A stretch of 45,248 bases of DNA from the NCBI RefSeq assembly GCF_016820635.1, contig NZ_WSFU01000113.1, positions 1 through 45,248 on the forward strand. The letters run 5' to 3'. The position numbers were made by a program, and so were the translations under genes. This document shows, in pieces, positions 26,471 to 33,924 of this stretch (the first letter of the stretch is position 1; each line of letters opens with the position of its first letter). Below the pieces are notes generated by a model that saw only the letters and a list, made by a program, of their open reading frames with translations, made no database searches and had not been told where the DNA came from. The DNA comes from Anaeromonas gelatinilytica (GTDB lineage Bacteria > Bacillota > Clostridia > Tissierellales > SIT17).

Positions 26471-26611
26471 AGAATTTTCTCGTTCATTTTATATAATTTA
26501 TTATTTACCTGTACTTATTTCATGTGGTCATGCAACATTACCTATACTCTAAGAATAAAATACTATATATGGGTCAATAATCTAGCTAATATATTTTAAG
26601 GGGCTGATCTT

Positions 26612-26803
26612 GTGAGTTTTGTTAAATGTAAGACATGTGGCAATACTATAGAAGAAGGATTAGGTTTATTTAGATCCTATATATGTAATGAATGTTTAGA
26701 TAAGATAGCAAATACCAACATGAAAGATACTATTTACTATGAATACTATAGGGCTATAATAAAAAGAATGTGGCTTGATTACATAGCTGAAATGGAATTC
26801 TAA
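26612..26803 (+). CDS. csfB: Anti-sigma-G/sigma-E factor Gin (CsfB)
   Basis: 63 residues with a treble-clef-type zinc site: CKTCG (C6, C9) and ICNECL (C25, C28). A short C-terminal helix (YYEYYRAIIKRMWLDY) follows. Gin delays late sigma factors during sporulation. The order bofA-csfB-decarboxylase-tmk agrees with Bacillus. The start is GTG at 26612 after AAGGGG. Confidence 0.85.
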   Translation: MSFVKCKTCGNTIEEGLGLFRSYICNECLDKIANTNMKDTIYYEYYRAIIKRMWLDYIAEMEF

Positions 26804-26885
26804 AATTACATATTTAAAATGAACTCAGAGGATTAGTAATTTTCTGAGTTTTTCTGTTATAAAAAGATTAATAATGATATAATTT

Positions 26886-26905
26886 AATATAATATAATAT
26901 AATAT
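26886..26905 (+). repeat. Four tandem AATAT units
   Basis: AATAT is repeated four times just before the decarboxylase start region. Such short tandem units can change length. Here they could alter promoter spacing, but this may be only local AT richness. Confidence 0.45.
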
Positions 26906-26925
26906 TTAAAATGTAGGTGAGTGAT

Positions 26926-28323
26926 ATGAAGACTCCAATAATAAAAGGATTATTAAAATACAATGATGAAAAAAATATTAGATTTCACATGCCTGGACAT
27001 AAGGGCAGAAGAATATATGGTTTAGGATGTTCAATCTCCGAAATAGATGTAACAGAAGTGGATGGAACAGATAATCTTCATAATCCAAAGGATATAATAA
27101 AAGAATCTCAAGATAAAGCATCTAGAATATATGGAGTAAAAAAAACTTTTTATTCTATAAATGGGACTACTGGAGGAATATATGCTGCAATTACTGCTGC
27201 TACAAAGCCTGGAGATGAAATACTTATTCAGAGAAATTGCCATAAATCCGTTTATAATGCAATGGTACTGGGAAGGCTTAAAGCTAATTATATATATCCA
27301 GAATATGATGAGGAAAATAATATTCTAACTACTATTGGGGCTGATAAAATAGATGAAATATTAGTTAATAATGAAAAAATAAAGGCAGTAGTAATAACAT
27401 ATCCTTCATATTTTGGGATATGTAGTGATATAAAGGCTATTGCAGGGATAGTACATAAGCATAATAGAATATTAATAGTAGATGAAGCTCATGGAAGTCA
27501 TTTGATATTTAATGATGAGTTACCTATATCCGCAGAAGAAGCCAAAGGAGATATTATCATACAGAGTACCCACAAAACTTTACCTGCTTATACACAGAGC
27601 TCTATGTTACATATTACATCGAATAGAGTAGGTATGGATAGAATGAAAAGGACTATGTCAATGTATCAAACTACTAGTCCATCATATATTTTAATGTATT
27701 CTTTAGATATGGCTTTAGGATATATGGAAAGTGAAGGTAAGTATAGATTTAAAGAAGTATTAAAGTATATAGATGAATTTAATAAAAAGATATCCAAACT
27801 AGAAGGTATTAGCATATTTACTGGTGGAGATAACTATCAATTTGATAAAACTAAAATATTGATAAGAGCTACAACAATAGGGTTAACAGGAAATGAATTG
27901 GAAGATATTCTAAGGAAAGATTATAATATTCAATTGGAAATGGCAGATTTATATTATGGATTAGCTATGGCTTCTGTTTTAAGTGAAAGGGGGGATTTTG
28001 ATAAATTATATATTGCATTAAAGGATATATCAGAGAAGTATAAGAATAATAAAGAGAAAAAAGAAATAAAAAGTATAAAATATATTTATCCTGAACAGAA
28101 AATTCCTATATACGAAGCTTTTAATAAGGATAATAAAATAGTAAGTTTAGATAAAGCAGAAGGAAAAGTATTAGGAGATTATATTATACCATATCCCCCT
28201 GGTATTCCCATATTAGTTCCAGGAGAAAGAATAACAAAGGAAATAATAGAATATATAAAAGAAATAAATAATGCTAAGATAGAAATATTGGGATTAAAGA
28301 ATGGAAAAATTAGTATCATATAA
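26926..28323 (+). CDS. PLP-dependent Orn/Lys/Arg decarboxylase family protein (YaaO-like)
   Basis: A 465-residue fold-type I PLP enzyme. The N-terminal HMPGHKGRR motif is typical of this decarboxylase family, the aspartate motif is VDEAHGSH, and the PLP lysine lies in STHKTLPAYTQ. The product amine cannot be told from sequence. Its place before tmk matches yaaO of Bacillus. The ATG at 26926 is preceded by AGGTGA. A GTG at 26917 lies in the SD region and is rejected. Confidence 0.9.
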   Translation: MKTPIIKGLLKYNDEKNIRFHMPGHKGRRIYGLGCSISEIDVTEVDGTDNLHNPKDIIKESQDKASRIYGVKKTFYSINGTTGGIYAAITAATKPGDEILIQRNCHKSVYNAMVLGRLKANYIYPEYDEENNILTTIGADKIDEILVNNEKIKAVVITYPSYFGICSDIKAIAGIVHKHNRILIVDEAHGSHLIFNDELPISAEEAKGDIIIQSTHKTLPAYTQSSMLHITSNRVGMDRMKRTMSMYQTTSPSYILMYSLDMALGYMESEGKYRFKEVLKYIDEFNKKISKLEGISIFTGGDNYQFDKTKILIRATTIGLTGNELEDILRKDYNIQLEMADLYYGLAMASVLSERGDFDKLYIALKDISEKYKNNKEKKEIKSIKYIYPEQKIPIYEAFNKDNKIVSLDKAEGKVLGDYIIPYPPGIPILVPGERITKEIIEYIKEINNAKIEILGLKNGKISII

Positions 28324-28344
28324 TATACTAGGAAGGATGATAAT

Positions 28345-28959
28345 ATGAAGGGTTTATTTATAACAATAGAGGGACCAGATGGAGCGGGAAAGTCCACGCA
28401 GATAAGATTATTAAAGGAATATTTTAAGAATCAAGGGAAGGATATAATTGTAACAAGAGAGCCTGGTGGAACAGATATAAGTGAAAAGATAAGGGATATA
28501 ATATTAGACAATGATAATATAACCATGGCAGATACAACGGAAGCACTATTATATGCAGCATCAAGAGCTCAGCATGTCCATGAGAAGATAATACCAGCAT
28601 TAAAAGAAGGAAAAATAGTCATATGTGATAGGTTTGTACACTCTAGTTTAGTATATCAAGGAATAGCTAGAGGATTAGGAATAGAAGAAGTTAGATATAT
28701 AAATGACTTTGCTATAGAAGGGATAAAACCAGATGTAACTTTATTTTTTGATATATATCCTGAAATAGCCTTAAAAAGAAAGACTAAAAATAATAAAGGA
28801 GATAGATTAGAAAATGAAAAGGCAGACTTTCACCAAAGAGTATATGAAGGTTATAAAAAGTTAATAGACAAATATCCTGATGAATTTAACGTAATAGATG
28901 CTACAAAATCAATAGATGAAATTCATAAGGATATAGTAAAAATCCTCTCTACAATTTAA
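28345..28959 (+). CDS. tmk: Thymidylate kinase
   Basis: Tmk phosphorylates dTMP to dTDP. It has 204 residues. P-loop GPDGAGKSTQ is at about residues 10-19, the DRY-like motif ICDRFVHSSLVYQG about 90-103, and the lid region is about KTKNNKGDRLE. It follows the decarboxylase 21 nt later, with SD GGAAGG. Its last codons and stop fall within a terminator stem-loop. Confidence 0.95.
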   Translation: MKGLFITIEGPDGAGKSTQIRLLKEYFKNQGKDIIVTREPGGTDISEKIRDIILDNDNITMADTTEALLYAASRAQHVHEKIIPALKEGKIVICDRFVHSSLVYQGIARGLGIEEVRYINDFAIEGIKPDVTLFFDIYPEIALKRKTKNNKGDRLENEKADFHQRVYEGYKKLIDKYPDEFNVIDATKSIDEIHKDIVKILSTI

Positions 28960-28975
28960 ATAGAGAGGATTTTTT
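28941..28975. terminator. Bidirectional terminator after tmk
   Basis: AATCCTCTCTA (28941-28951) and TAGAGAGGATT (28961-28971) form an 11-bp stem followed by TTTT. It also faces the end of the minus-strand gene that stops at 28977. Confidence 0.85.
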
Positions 28976-28976
28976 A

Positions 28977-29276
28977 TTATATTTCCATATTTAATAAGGC
29001 AGAGCTTAAGGATTTACCATGTTTATCTAGGGCAAGGGATCTTGTTACTCCTCCCCCTAGAGCACCATCCATTACAAAATTTAAAGCACCTATATTAGGA
29101 AGTTCATATCTAACAACTTCACCATCTACTATATCTTTAAACCATGCTTTAACCTTTTCAACTGTAACATTCTCCTTTATCTTTTCATAGTCTTTCATAT
29201 CATATACGATAAGGGATATATTTGATATATTTCCCTTATCTCCTGTTCTTGAATGGGCAATTTCTCTTAGTTTCAT
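28977..29276 (-). CDS. AtuA-associated small protein (AtuA C-terminal-like domain)
   Basis: 99 residues with the hallmark IAHSRTGDKGN near the N-terminus and GALNFVMDGALGGGVTRSL later. This resembles the C-terminal ferredoxin-fold domain of AtuA-family proteins, here encoded as a separate gene. It starts 2 nt after the AtuA-like gene and surely acts with it. The biochemical role is unknown. Confidence 0.82.
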   Translation of the reverse strand: MKLREIAHSRTGDKGNISNISLIVYDMKDYEKIKENVTVEKVKAWFKDIVDGEVVRYELPNIGALNFVMDGALGGGVTRSLALDKHGKSLSSALLNMEI

Positions 29277-29278
29277 TA

Positions 29279-30628
29279 TTATACCTCCTCGTATAAGATA
29301 GTAGTATTAATATCATCCCTTGGGATAAATATTGAGGCAATAGATACTATTTTCTTTACTGATTTTGTAGCACCACCACCAGCAGCAGGACCATTAGTGT
29401 ATAGAGCCTCTACTTCATTACCAATGAAAGTAGCACTTTCATTGGATTTAGTTCTACCTGCAACTCTAAGCCTTACTTCAGAATTAGTACCATTACCTAA
29501 TGTATCACTAATACTATCTTTATATAATGAATTTACACCTATTAAATCTATACGAAGTTCTTCTACTGGAATGTTTAACATTTTTAATCTGTCTTTTACT
29601 ATTTCTTCTGCTAATTTAGCTTTTTCATAGGCTCCTGGTCCACCATAGCTTATTTCACCTTCTCCAATGAAACAGTCTACATATCCAATACTTGTTTTTA
29701 AGGTATCAGTTTTTTCTTTACCATTACCTCCAGATACTTTTACTTCGTCAGTATCGATTTCTTTTATAGAAACCTTAGAGAAATTAGCTATAACATCTGG
29801 AGTAATGTATTCAGCAGGATTATGGATTTCATATAGTAATTGTTCCTTACAAGTAGCTTCTGTAACTTGTCCACCAGATTCCTTAACTTTAGTTATTACT
29901 GTATCTCCATTTTCATAGACATTAGCTATAGGAAATCCTAATTTAGATAAATTTTTAACATCTTTATATCCAGGATCAGCAAAATATCCACCAGTTACTT
30001 GTCCAGCACATTCTAATAGATGACCTGCCAACGTGCCTTTTCCAATTTTTTCGTAGTCTTCAAAAGACCAGTTAAATTCATAGATCATAGGAGCAATAAA
30101 TATTGCCGGGTCAGCTACTCTTCCAGTAATTATTATATCTGCACCATTTTTTAGAGCTTCAACTATTCCTTCAGCGCCTATATAGGTATTAGCAGATACA
30201 ATTTCACCCTCAAGTTCTTTCAAACTCTTTCCAGTTTCAAGAACTTTATTATTCATGTATTTTGATATGTTATCATAAATATTATCTCCTAAAATAGCTG
30301 CAATTTTAAGATCAGATATATTTAATTTCTTAGCTATTTCTTTTACTTTTTTAGCAGCTCCTTCAGGATTAGCAGCACCCATATTTGTTATTACTTTAAT
30401 ATTTTTTGATTTACATAGTGGTAATATTTTTTTCATTCTATACTCTAGAAGATGATTATATCCCTTTTCAGGATTTGTCATCTTTTCTTGTTGAGCTATA
30501 GCAATAGTTCTCTCAGCTAAACATTCAAATGCGATATAATCTATATCTCCCTTTTCTATAATTTCTATAGCAGGTTCTATTCTATCACCAGCATAACCTG
30601 CTCCGGAACCTATTCTAATACTTTTCAT
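29279..30628 (-). CDS. AtuA-family protein (DUF1446)
   Basis: 449 residues starting IRIGSGAGYAGDRIEPA, the family signature, with DYIAFECLAERTIA shortly after. The family is named from acyclic terpene utilisation in Pseudomonas, but in anaerobes with CitMHS transporters the substrate is probably a hydroxy- or branched-chain acid. That is inference. The SD GGAGGAT precedes the ATG. It forms an operon with its small partner and the transporter. Confidence 0.86.
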   Translation of the reverse strand: MKSIRIGSGAGYAGDRIEPAIEIIEKGDIDYIAFECLAERTIAIAQQEKMTNPEKGYNHLLEYRMKKILPLCKSKNIKVITNMGAANPEGAAKKVKEIAKKLNISDLKIAAILGDNIYDNISKYMNNKVLETGKSLKELEGEIVSANTYIGAEGIVEALKNGADIIITGRVADPAIFIAPMIYEFNWSFEDYEKIGKGTLAGHLLECAGQVTGGYFADPGYKDVKNLSKLGFPIANVYENGDTVITKVKESGGQVTEATCKEQLLYEIHNPAEYITPDVIANFSKVSIKEIDTDEVKVSGGNGKEKTDTLKTSIGYVDCFIGEGEISYGGPGAYEKAKLAEEIVKDRLKMLNIPVEELRIDLIGVNSLYKDSISDTLGNGTNSEVRLRVAGRTKSNESATFIGNEVEALYTNGPAAGGGATKSVKKIVSIASIFIPRDDINTTILYEEV

Positions 30629-30658
30629 AATAAATCCTCCATTTCTATATAATTTTGT

Positions 30659-31954
30659 TTACATTGCAATTGCACCAGTTACCAAGGCAATTATCAACAT
30701 GATTATAGTTAATGCAAATGCTAATGGCATAGTTTTCTTTTGATGCTCACCTAAGTCTATTCCTGTAAGACCAATGAGTAAGAATGTAGCTCCTGTTAAT
30801 GGACTTATTGGAAATCCAGTTGTCATTTGGCCTAAAATAGATGCTCTTGCTACATTTATTGATTCAACTCCAAAACCATTGGCAGCTTCAGCTAATACAG
30901 GCATAACTCCAAAGTAGAATGAATCAGGATCAAATAATAGACTAGCAGGCATTGAGAATATTCCTGTAATTAAAGGAATTTGTTTTCCTAAAGAATCTGG
31001 AATAGCCTTTACTACTACAGTTGCCATTTCATTAATCATCCCTGATCCTTCAAGAATACCAATAAATGCTCCTGCAGCAAATAATATACTAGCCATCATA
31101 AGGGCTGATTTAGCATGGGCATCTACCCTTGCTCTTTGATCCTTTACACTTGGATAATTGATTATTAAGGATAATGAAAAAGCTAACATAAATACAATAT
31201 GTGGGGGTAATATACCTGAGATTAATGTACCTATAGCAACTACAATAAGTAGTATATTTATAGGAAACATTTTTGGTCTTGCTAACGCAAGCTTTTCTTC
31301 ATCAACTTCCTTTTCAATATTTATATTGTCAAGCTTCACATCACCTAATCTTTTCTTTTCCTTATTTCCTAACCAATAAGCTACTAAAAATACAAATATT
31401 GCTCCTCCAATAAAAGCAGGAAGTAAAGGATTGAATAATTCAGTAACTGAAACATCAAGAGCAGTAGCAGCCCTTAAAGTAGGTCCTCCCCAGGGAAGCA
31501 TATTCATAATCCCTGCAGATAAAGCTACAATACAAGCTAATGTAGTTCTTTTCATACCTAATTTGTCATATAGTGGTATCATAGCTGGTATAGTAACCAA
31601 GAAAGTAACAGCACCAGATCCATCTAAATGAATCATCATAGCTAATATTGCAGTACCAATTACTATTTTTATAGGATCCCTCCCTACAATTTTTAATATT
31701 TTATTAATTATAGGGTCAAAGGTTCCAGCATCAGTAAGAACTCCAAAGAATAAAATGGCAAATATAAACATGGTACCTACAGTTGAAATATTTTTTATTC
31801 CCTCTGTCATAAAAGTGCCTAGCTCTGAACCAAATCCTCCAATGATAGCTGTAATACTAGGTATAACTATTAAAGCTATAACGGGAGATAATTTTTTAGT
31901 CATTATTACTACTAATAATAAGACGATTGTGATAAAACCTAAGAGTGCGATCAT
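30659..31954 (-). CDS. CitMHS-family organic-acid transporter
   Basis: 431 residues with about 11-12 hydrophobic segments. Conserved loops are [12 protein letters not shown] (about 109-120) and LPWGGPT (about 150-156), and [16 protein letters not shown] lies near the C-terminus, as in CitM/CitH citrate-metal transporters. The true substrate is open. The ATG at 31954 follows GGAGG. An upstream frame to 32017 overlaps the promoter. It is first in an operon with the AtuA pair. Confidence 0.9.
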   Translation of the reverse strand: MIALLGFITIVLLLVVIMTKKLSPVIALIVIPSITAIIGGFGSELGTFMTEGIKNISTVGTMFIFAILFFGVLTDAGTFDPIINKILKIVGRDPIKIVIGTAILAMMIHLDGSGAVTFLVTIPAMIPLYDKLGMKRTTLACIVALSAGIMNMLPWGGPTLRAATALDVSVTELFNPLLPAFIGGAIFVFLVAYWLGNKEKKRLGDVKLDNINIEKEVDEEKLALARPKMFPINILLIVVAIGTLISGILPPHIVFMLAFSLSLIINYPSVKDQRARVDAHAKSALMMASILFAAGAFIGILEGSGMINEMATVVVKAIPDSLGKQIPLITGIFSMPASLLFDPDSFYFGVMPVLAEAANGFGVESINVARASILGQMTTGFPISPLTGATFLLIGLTGIDLGEHQKKTMPLAFALTIIMLIIALVTGAIAM

Positions 31955-32012
31955 AATATTAACCTCCATTTTTATTTTTTGCGTTACCAAATAATAATGC
32001 GTATATTCATAA

Positions 32013-32030
32013 TGCATATATCATGCCAAT
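32013..32030 (-). promoter_or_regulatory. Sigma-54 promoter of the transporter/AtuA operon
   Basis: The minus strand reads TTGGCATGATATATGCA. The invariant GG (-24) and GC (-12) are 10 nt apart, the consensus being TGGCAC-N5-TTGC. It lies about 60 bp before the ATG at 31954, next to a gene for a sigma-54 activator. Confidence 0.82.
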
Positions 32031-32066
32031 GGATAAAGGTTATACTCTTAAGATTATAACAATAAA

Positions 32067-32084
32067 TTTCTAAAATAATAGAAA
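32067..32084. promoter_or_regulatory. Enhancer-like palindrome A (probable activator site)
   Basis: TTTCTAAAATAATAGAAA is an imperfect 18-bp palindrome. It shares the arms TTTCTA/TAGAAA with two more upstream. Its centre is about 75 bp upstream of the expected sigma-54 start. Confidence 0.6.
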
Positions 32085-32134
32085 GGCATTGTTATAAAAA
32101 TAACAATAATTTAGGTAAATACGAATCAAAAGAG

Positions 32135-32152
32135 ATTCTAAAATTTTAGAAA
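32135..32152. promoter_or_regulatory. Enhancer-like palindrome B (probable activator site)
   Basis: ATTCTAAAATTTTAGAAA has the same arms and centre as sites A and C. Its centre is about 140 bp upstream of the expected sigma-54 start. Confidence 0.65.
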
Positions 32153-32195
32153 TAAAAATAACATTTCTAGAATTCTAGAAATGTTATTTTTATTT
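32150..32195 (-). terminator. 46-nt perfect palindrome containing activator site C and the regulator stop codon
   Basis: The 23-bp arms meet at 32172/32173. Its core TTTCTAGAATTCTAGAAA (32164-32181) matches palindromes A and B. On the minus strand it includes the TAA of the regulator gene (32190-32192) and a T-rich 3' arm, so it may serve both as terminator and as enhancer site. Confidence 0.7.
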
Positions 32196-33563
32196 ACTAT
32201 TATTAGTATAATCATTTTTATTTGAAAGTTTATTATACAAGGAAGCTAATGATATTCCTAAAGATTTTGCTGCTAACTTTTTTCCTTCCACAGAAGTTCC
32301 GTATTTGTCTAGAGCTTTATCTATTTCTCTTATTTCTGCATCCTGTATAACTTTTTCTAAGGGACGTATAGATATTAAATCATTTTTAATTCCAATTTGT
32401 TGAAGAGTTTTTGGTAGATTATTTATATCTATTATAGATCCATTGGTCATATTCGATGAGAATTCTACTACATTTTTAAGTTCTCTTATATTACCTGGCC
32501 ACTTATAACTTAGTAATAATCTTTTTGCTGTATCAGAGAATTCTAATCTTCGTTTTAATTTTCTTTGCATATTGTTTAAAAATATAGTAGTTAAAGGAAT
32601 AATATCTTGTGGTCTTTCTCTCAAGGGAGAGATAGTTATAGGAAAGATAGCTATTCTATAATATAGGTCTTTTCTAAACTTATTTTCATCTATTAAATTA
32701 AGAAGATCCTTATTGGTAGCAGCTATGACTCTTACATCTATAGGGATTTCATATACTCCGCCCACCCTTCTTATAGTATTTTCTTGAAGGGTTCTCAGGA
32801 GTTTAGCTTGAAGTCCATAGTCCATCTCAGCTATTTCATCTAAGAATAGAGTACCTTTATTTGCTACTTCAAAAAGACCCATTTTTCCGCCTTTTTTTGC
32901 TCCAGTAAAGGAAGCATCCTCGTATCCAAAAAGCTCACTTTCTAAGAGATTAGAATCAAATGCCGCACAATTTACTGCTATAAAAGGTTCATCCTTTCTA
33001 TTACTTTCATGATGAATAGAATGAGCAAATAGCTCTTTCCCTGTACCACTTTCTCCAAAAAGTAATATATTAGTATCCTTTTTTGATATTTTCATAGCCA
33101 TTCCTTTAGTGAATTTAGATTTAGGATCTTCAGATACTATATTTTCAAAGGTATATTTTGACTTTTGAATACTTTTTACTCTATTTTTTAATGTTTTTAT
33201 AATTTTATTAGATTTATTTAGTTCTTTTGTAAGTTTATAAACATCATTAATCTCGGTAACTATAGAGATTGCTCCTATTATATCATCTTGGTTGTCCTTG
33301 ATGGGAGACATATTTACTACGTATTCAGAGTTACCTTCCTTTCTGGGAACCCTTAAAAGCTCTTTTCCAGTTTTAATTACATCAATCAGCCTTGCTCCAG
33401 GACGAACTTCAAGGAGAGGTCTATTTATGATATTTTCTCTCTTTACACCGGTAATTCTAGTATAAGAAGAGTTAATATATTTAACAATATAATCCTCATT
33501 TATAATTAATATGCCATCGTATAGTGAGTTTAAAATTAATTTAACCCAATTATCAATTATCAT
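32190..33563 (-). CDS. Sigma-54-dependent activator with PAS domain
   Basis: 457 residues. The N-terminal PAS domain (about 1-110) is the likely ligand sensor. A short coiled coil links to the AAA+ domain with GESGTGKE (about 169-176), an ASFTGA variant of the GAFTGA loop, and LFLDEIAEM (Walker B). The C-terminal Fis-type HTH contains AAKSLGISLASLYNKL. It is upstream of, and parallel to, a sigma-54 promoter with three palindromes. The ATG at 33563 follows AGGGGTGG. A GTG at 33572 sits in that SD. Confidence 0.92.
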   Translation of the reverse strand: MIIDNWVKLILNSLYDGILIINEDYIVKYINSSYTRITGVKRENIINRPLLEVRPGARLIDVIKTGKELLRVPRKEGNSEYVVNMSPIKDNQDDIIGAISIVTEINDVYKLTKELNKSNKIIKTLKNRVKSIQKSKYTFENIVSEDPKSKFTKGMAMKISKKDTNILLFGESGTGKELFAHSIHHESNRKDEPFIAVNCAAFDSNLLESELFGYEDASFTGAKKGGKMGLFEVANKGTLFLDEIAEMDYGLQAKLLRTLQENTIRRVGGVYEIPIDVRVIAATNKDLLNLIDENKFRKDLYYRIAIFPITISPLRERPQDIIPLTTIFLNNMQRKLKRRLEFSDTAKRLLLSYKWPGNIRELKNVVEFSSNMTNGSIIDINNLPKTLQQIGIKNDLISIRPLEKVIQDAEIREIDKALDKYGTSVEGKKLAAKSLGISLASLYNKLSNKNDYTNNSK

Positions 33564-33665
33564 ATGGTCCACCCCTTTATGTGTTTAACTTAATTATAGC
33601 ATAGTTAATAGGGTTATATTAAGTTTTGAAAATAAATTGAAATTGGACTTTTCTTAGTCGTCTCC

Positions 33666-33694
33666 TTGATAACCTTTTGAAAAGATGCTATAAT
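33666..33694 (+). promoter_or_regulatory. SigA promoter of the ABC-F gene leader
   Basis: TTGATA (33666-33671), a 17-bp spacer and a consensus TATAAT (33689-33694) are present. The transcript would start near 33701, giving a ~220-nt leader before the ATG at 33925. Confidence 0.82.
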
Positions 33695-33726
33695 GTAGCT
33701 ATAATGATGAAAGGTAAGGTGGAGCA

Positions 33727-33738
33727 ATGTTCATTTAA
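33727..33738 (+). promoter_or_regulatory. Possible 3-codon leader ORF (Met-Phe-Ile)
   Basis: ATG TTC ATT TAA follows AGGTGGAG (33717-33724). A very short upstream ORF is what ribosome-stalling attenuators use. A second possible leader ORF of 20 codons (33863-33925) overlaps the second terminator and its stop overlaps the abcF ATG. Confidence 0.4.
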
Positions 33739-33799
33739 TCCTATTTAAGACAGACTAAGTTTAATACACTTTTGTGTATAGAAATTTGACTGTATTTCT

Positions 33800-33839
33800 A
33801 GATGGGATTAGTGTGCGCATATAGCTATCATCTTTTTTT
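33800..33839 (+). terminator. Leader terminator T1 upstream of the ABC-F gene
   Basis: AGATG (33800-33804) pairs with CATCT (33829-33833), with an inner TAG/CTA and a TGTG/CATA-type stem. Seven T end at 33839. It lies in the middle of the leader. Confidence 0.65.
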
Positions 33840-33893
33840 GTTGCCTAAAAATGAGAAAATAGATGAAAATACTCTATATCACTATGCTTATGT

Positions 33894-33923
33894 CCTCTCT
33901 AGGAATCAAAGGGAGGTTTTTTT
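33894..33923 (+). terminator. Leader terminator T2 enclosing the abcF SD
   Basis: CCTCTCT (33894-33900) pairs with AGGGAGG (33910-33916), and seven T (33917-33923) follow. The 3' arm is also the SD for the ATG at 33925. Confidence 0.78.
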
Positions 33924-33924
33924 A

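Noticed and set aside
26886-26905. AATAT repeats as a CRISPR or phase-variable locus
   Set aside because: Only four 5-bp units with no spacers and no reading frame affected. No CRISPR array was seen anywhere in the window.
29397-31994. Plus-strand frames opposite the AtuA and CitMHS genes
   Set aside because: They are short shadow frames with no SD; the minus-strand genes have clear family motifs and SDs.
33802-33924. Frame upstream of abcF adding 41 N-terminal residues
   Set aside because: It runs through two terminator hairpins, has no SD, and the ATG at 33925 has a GGGAGG SD. It is leader, not coding.
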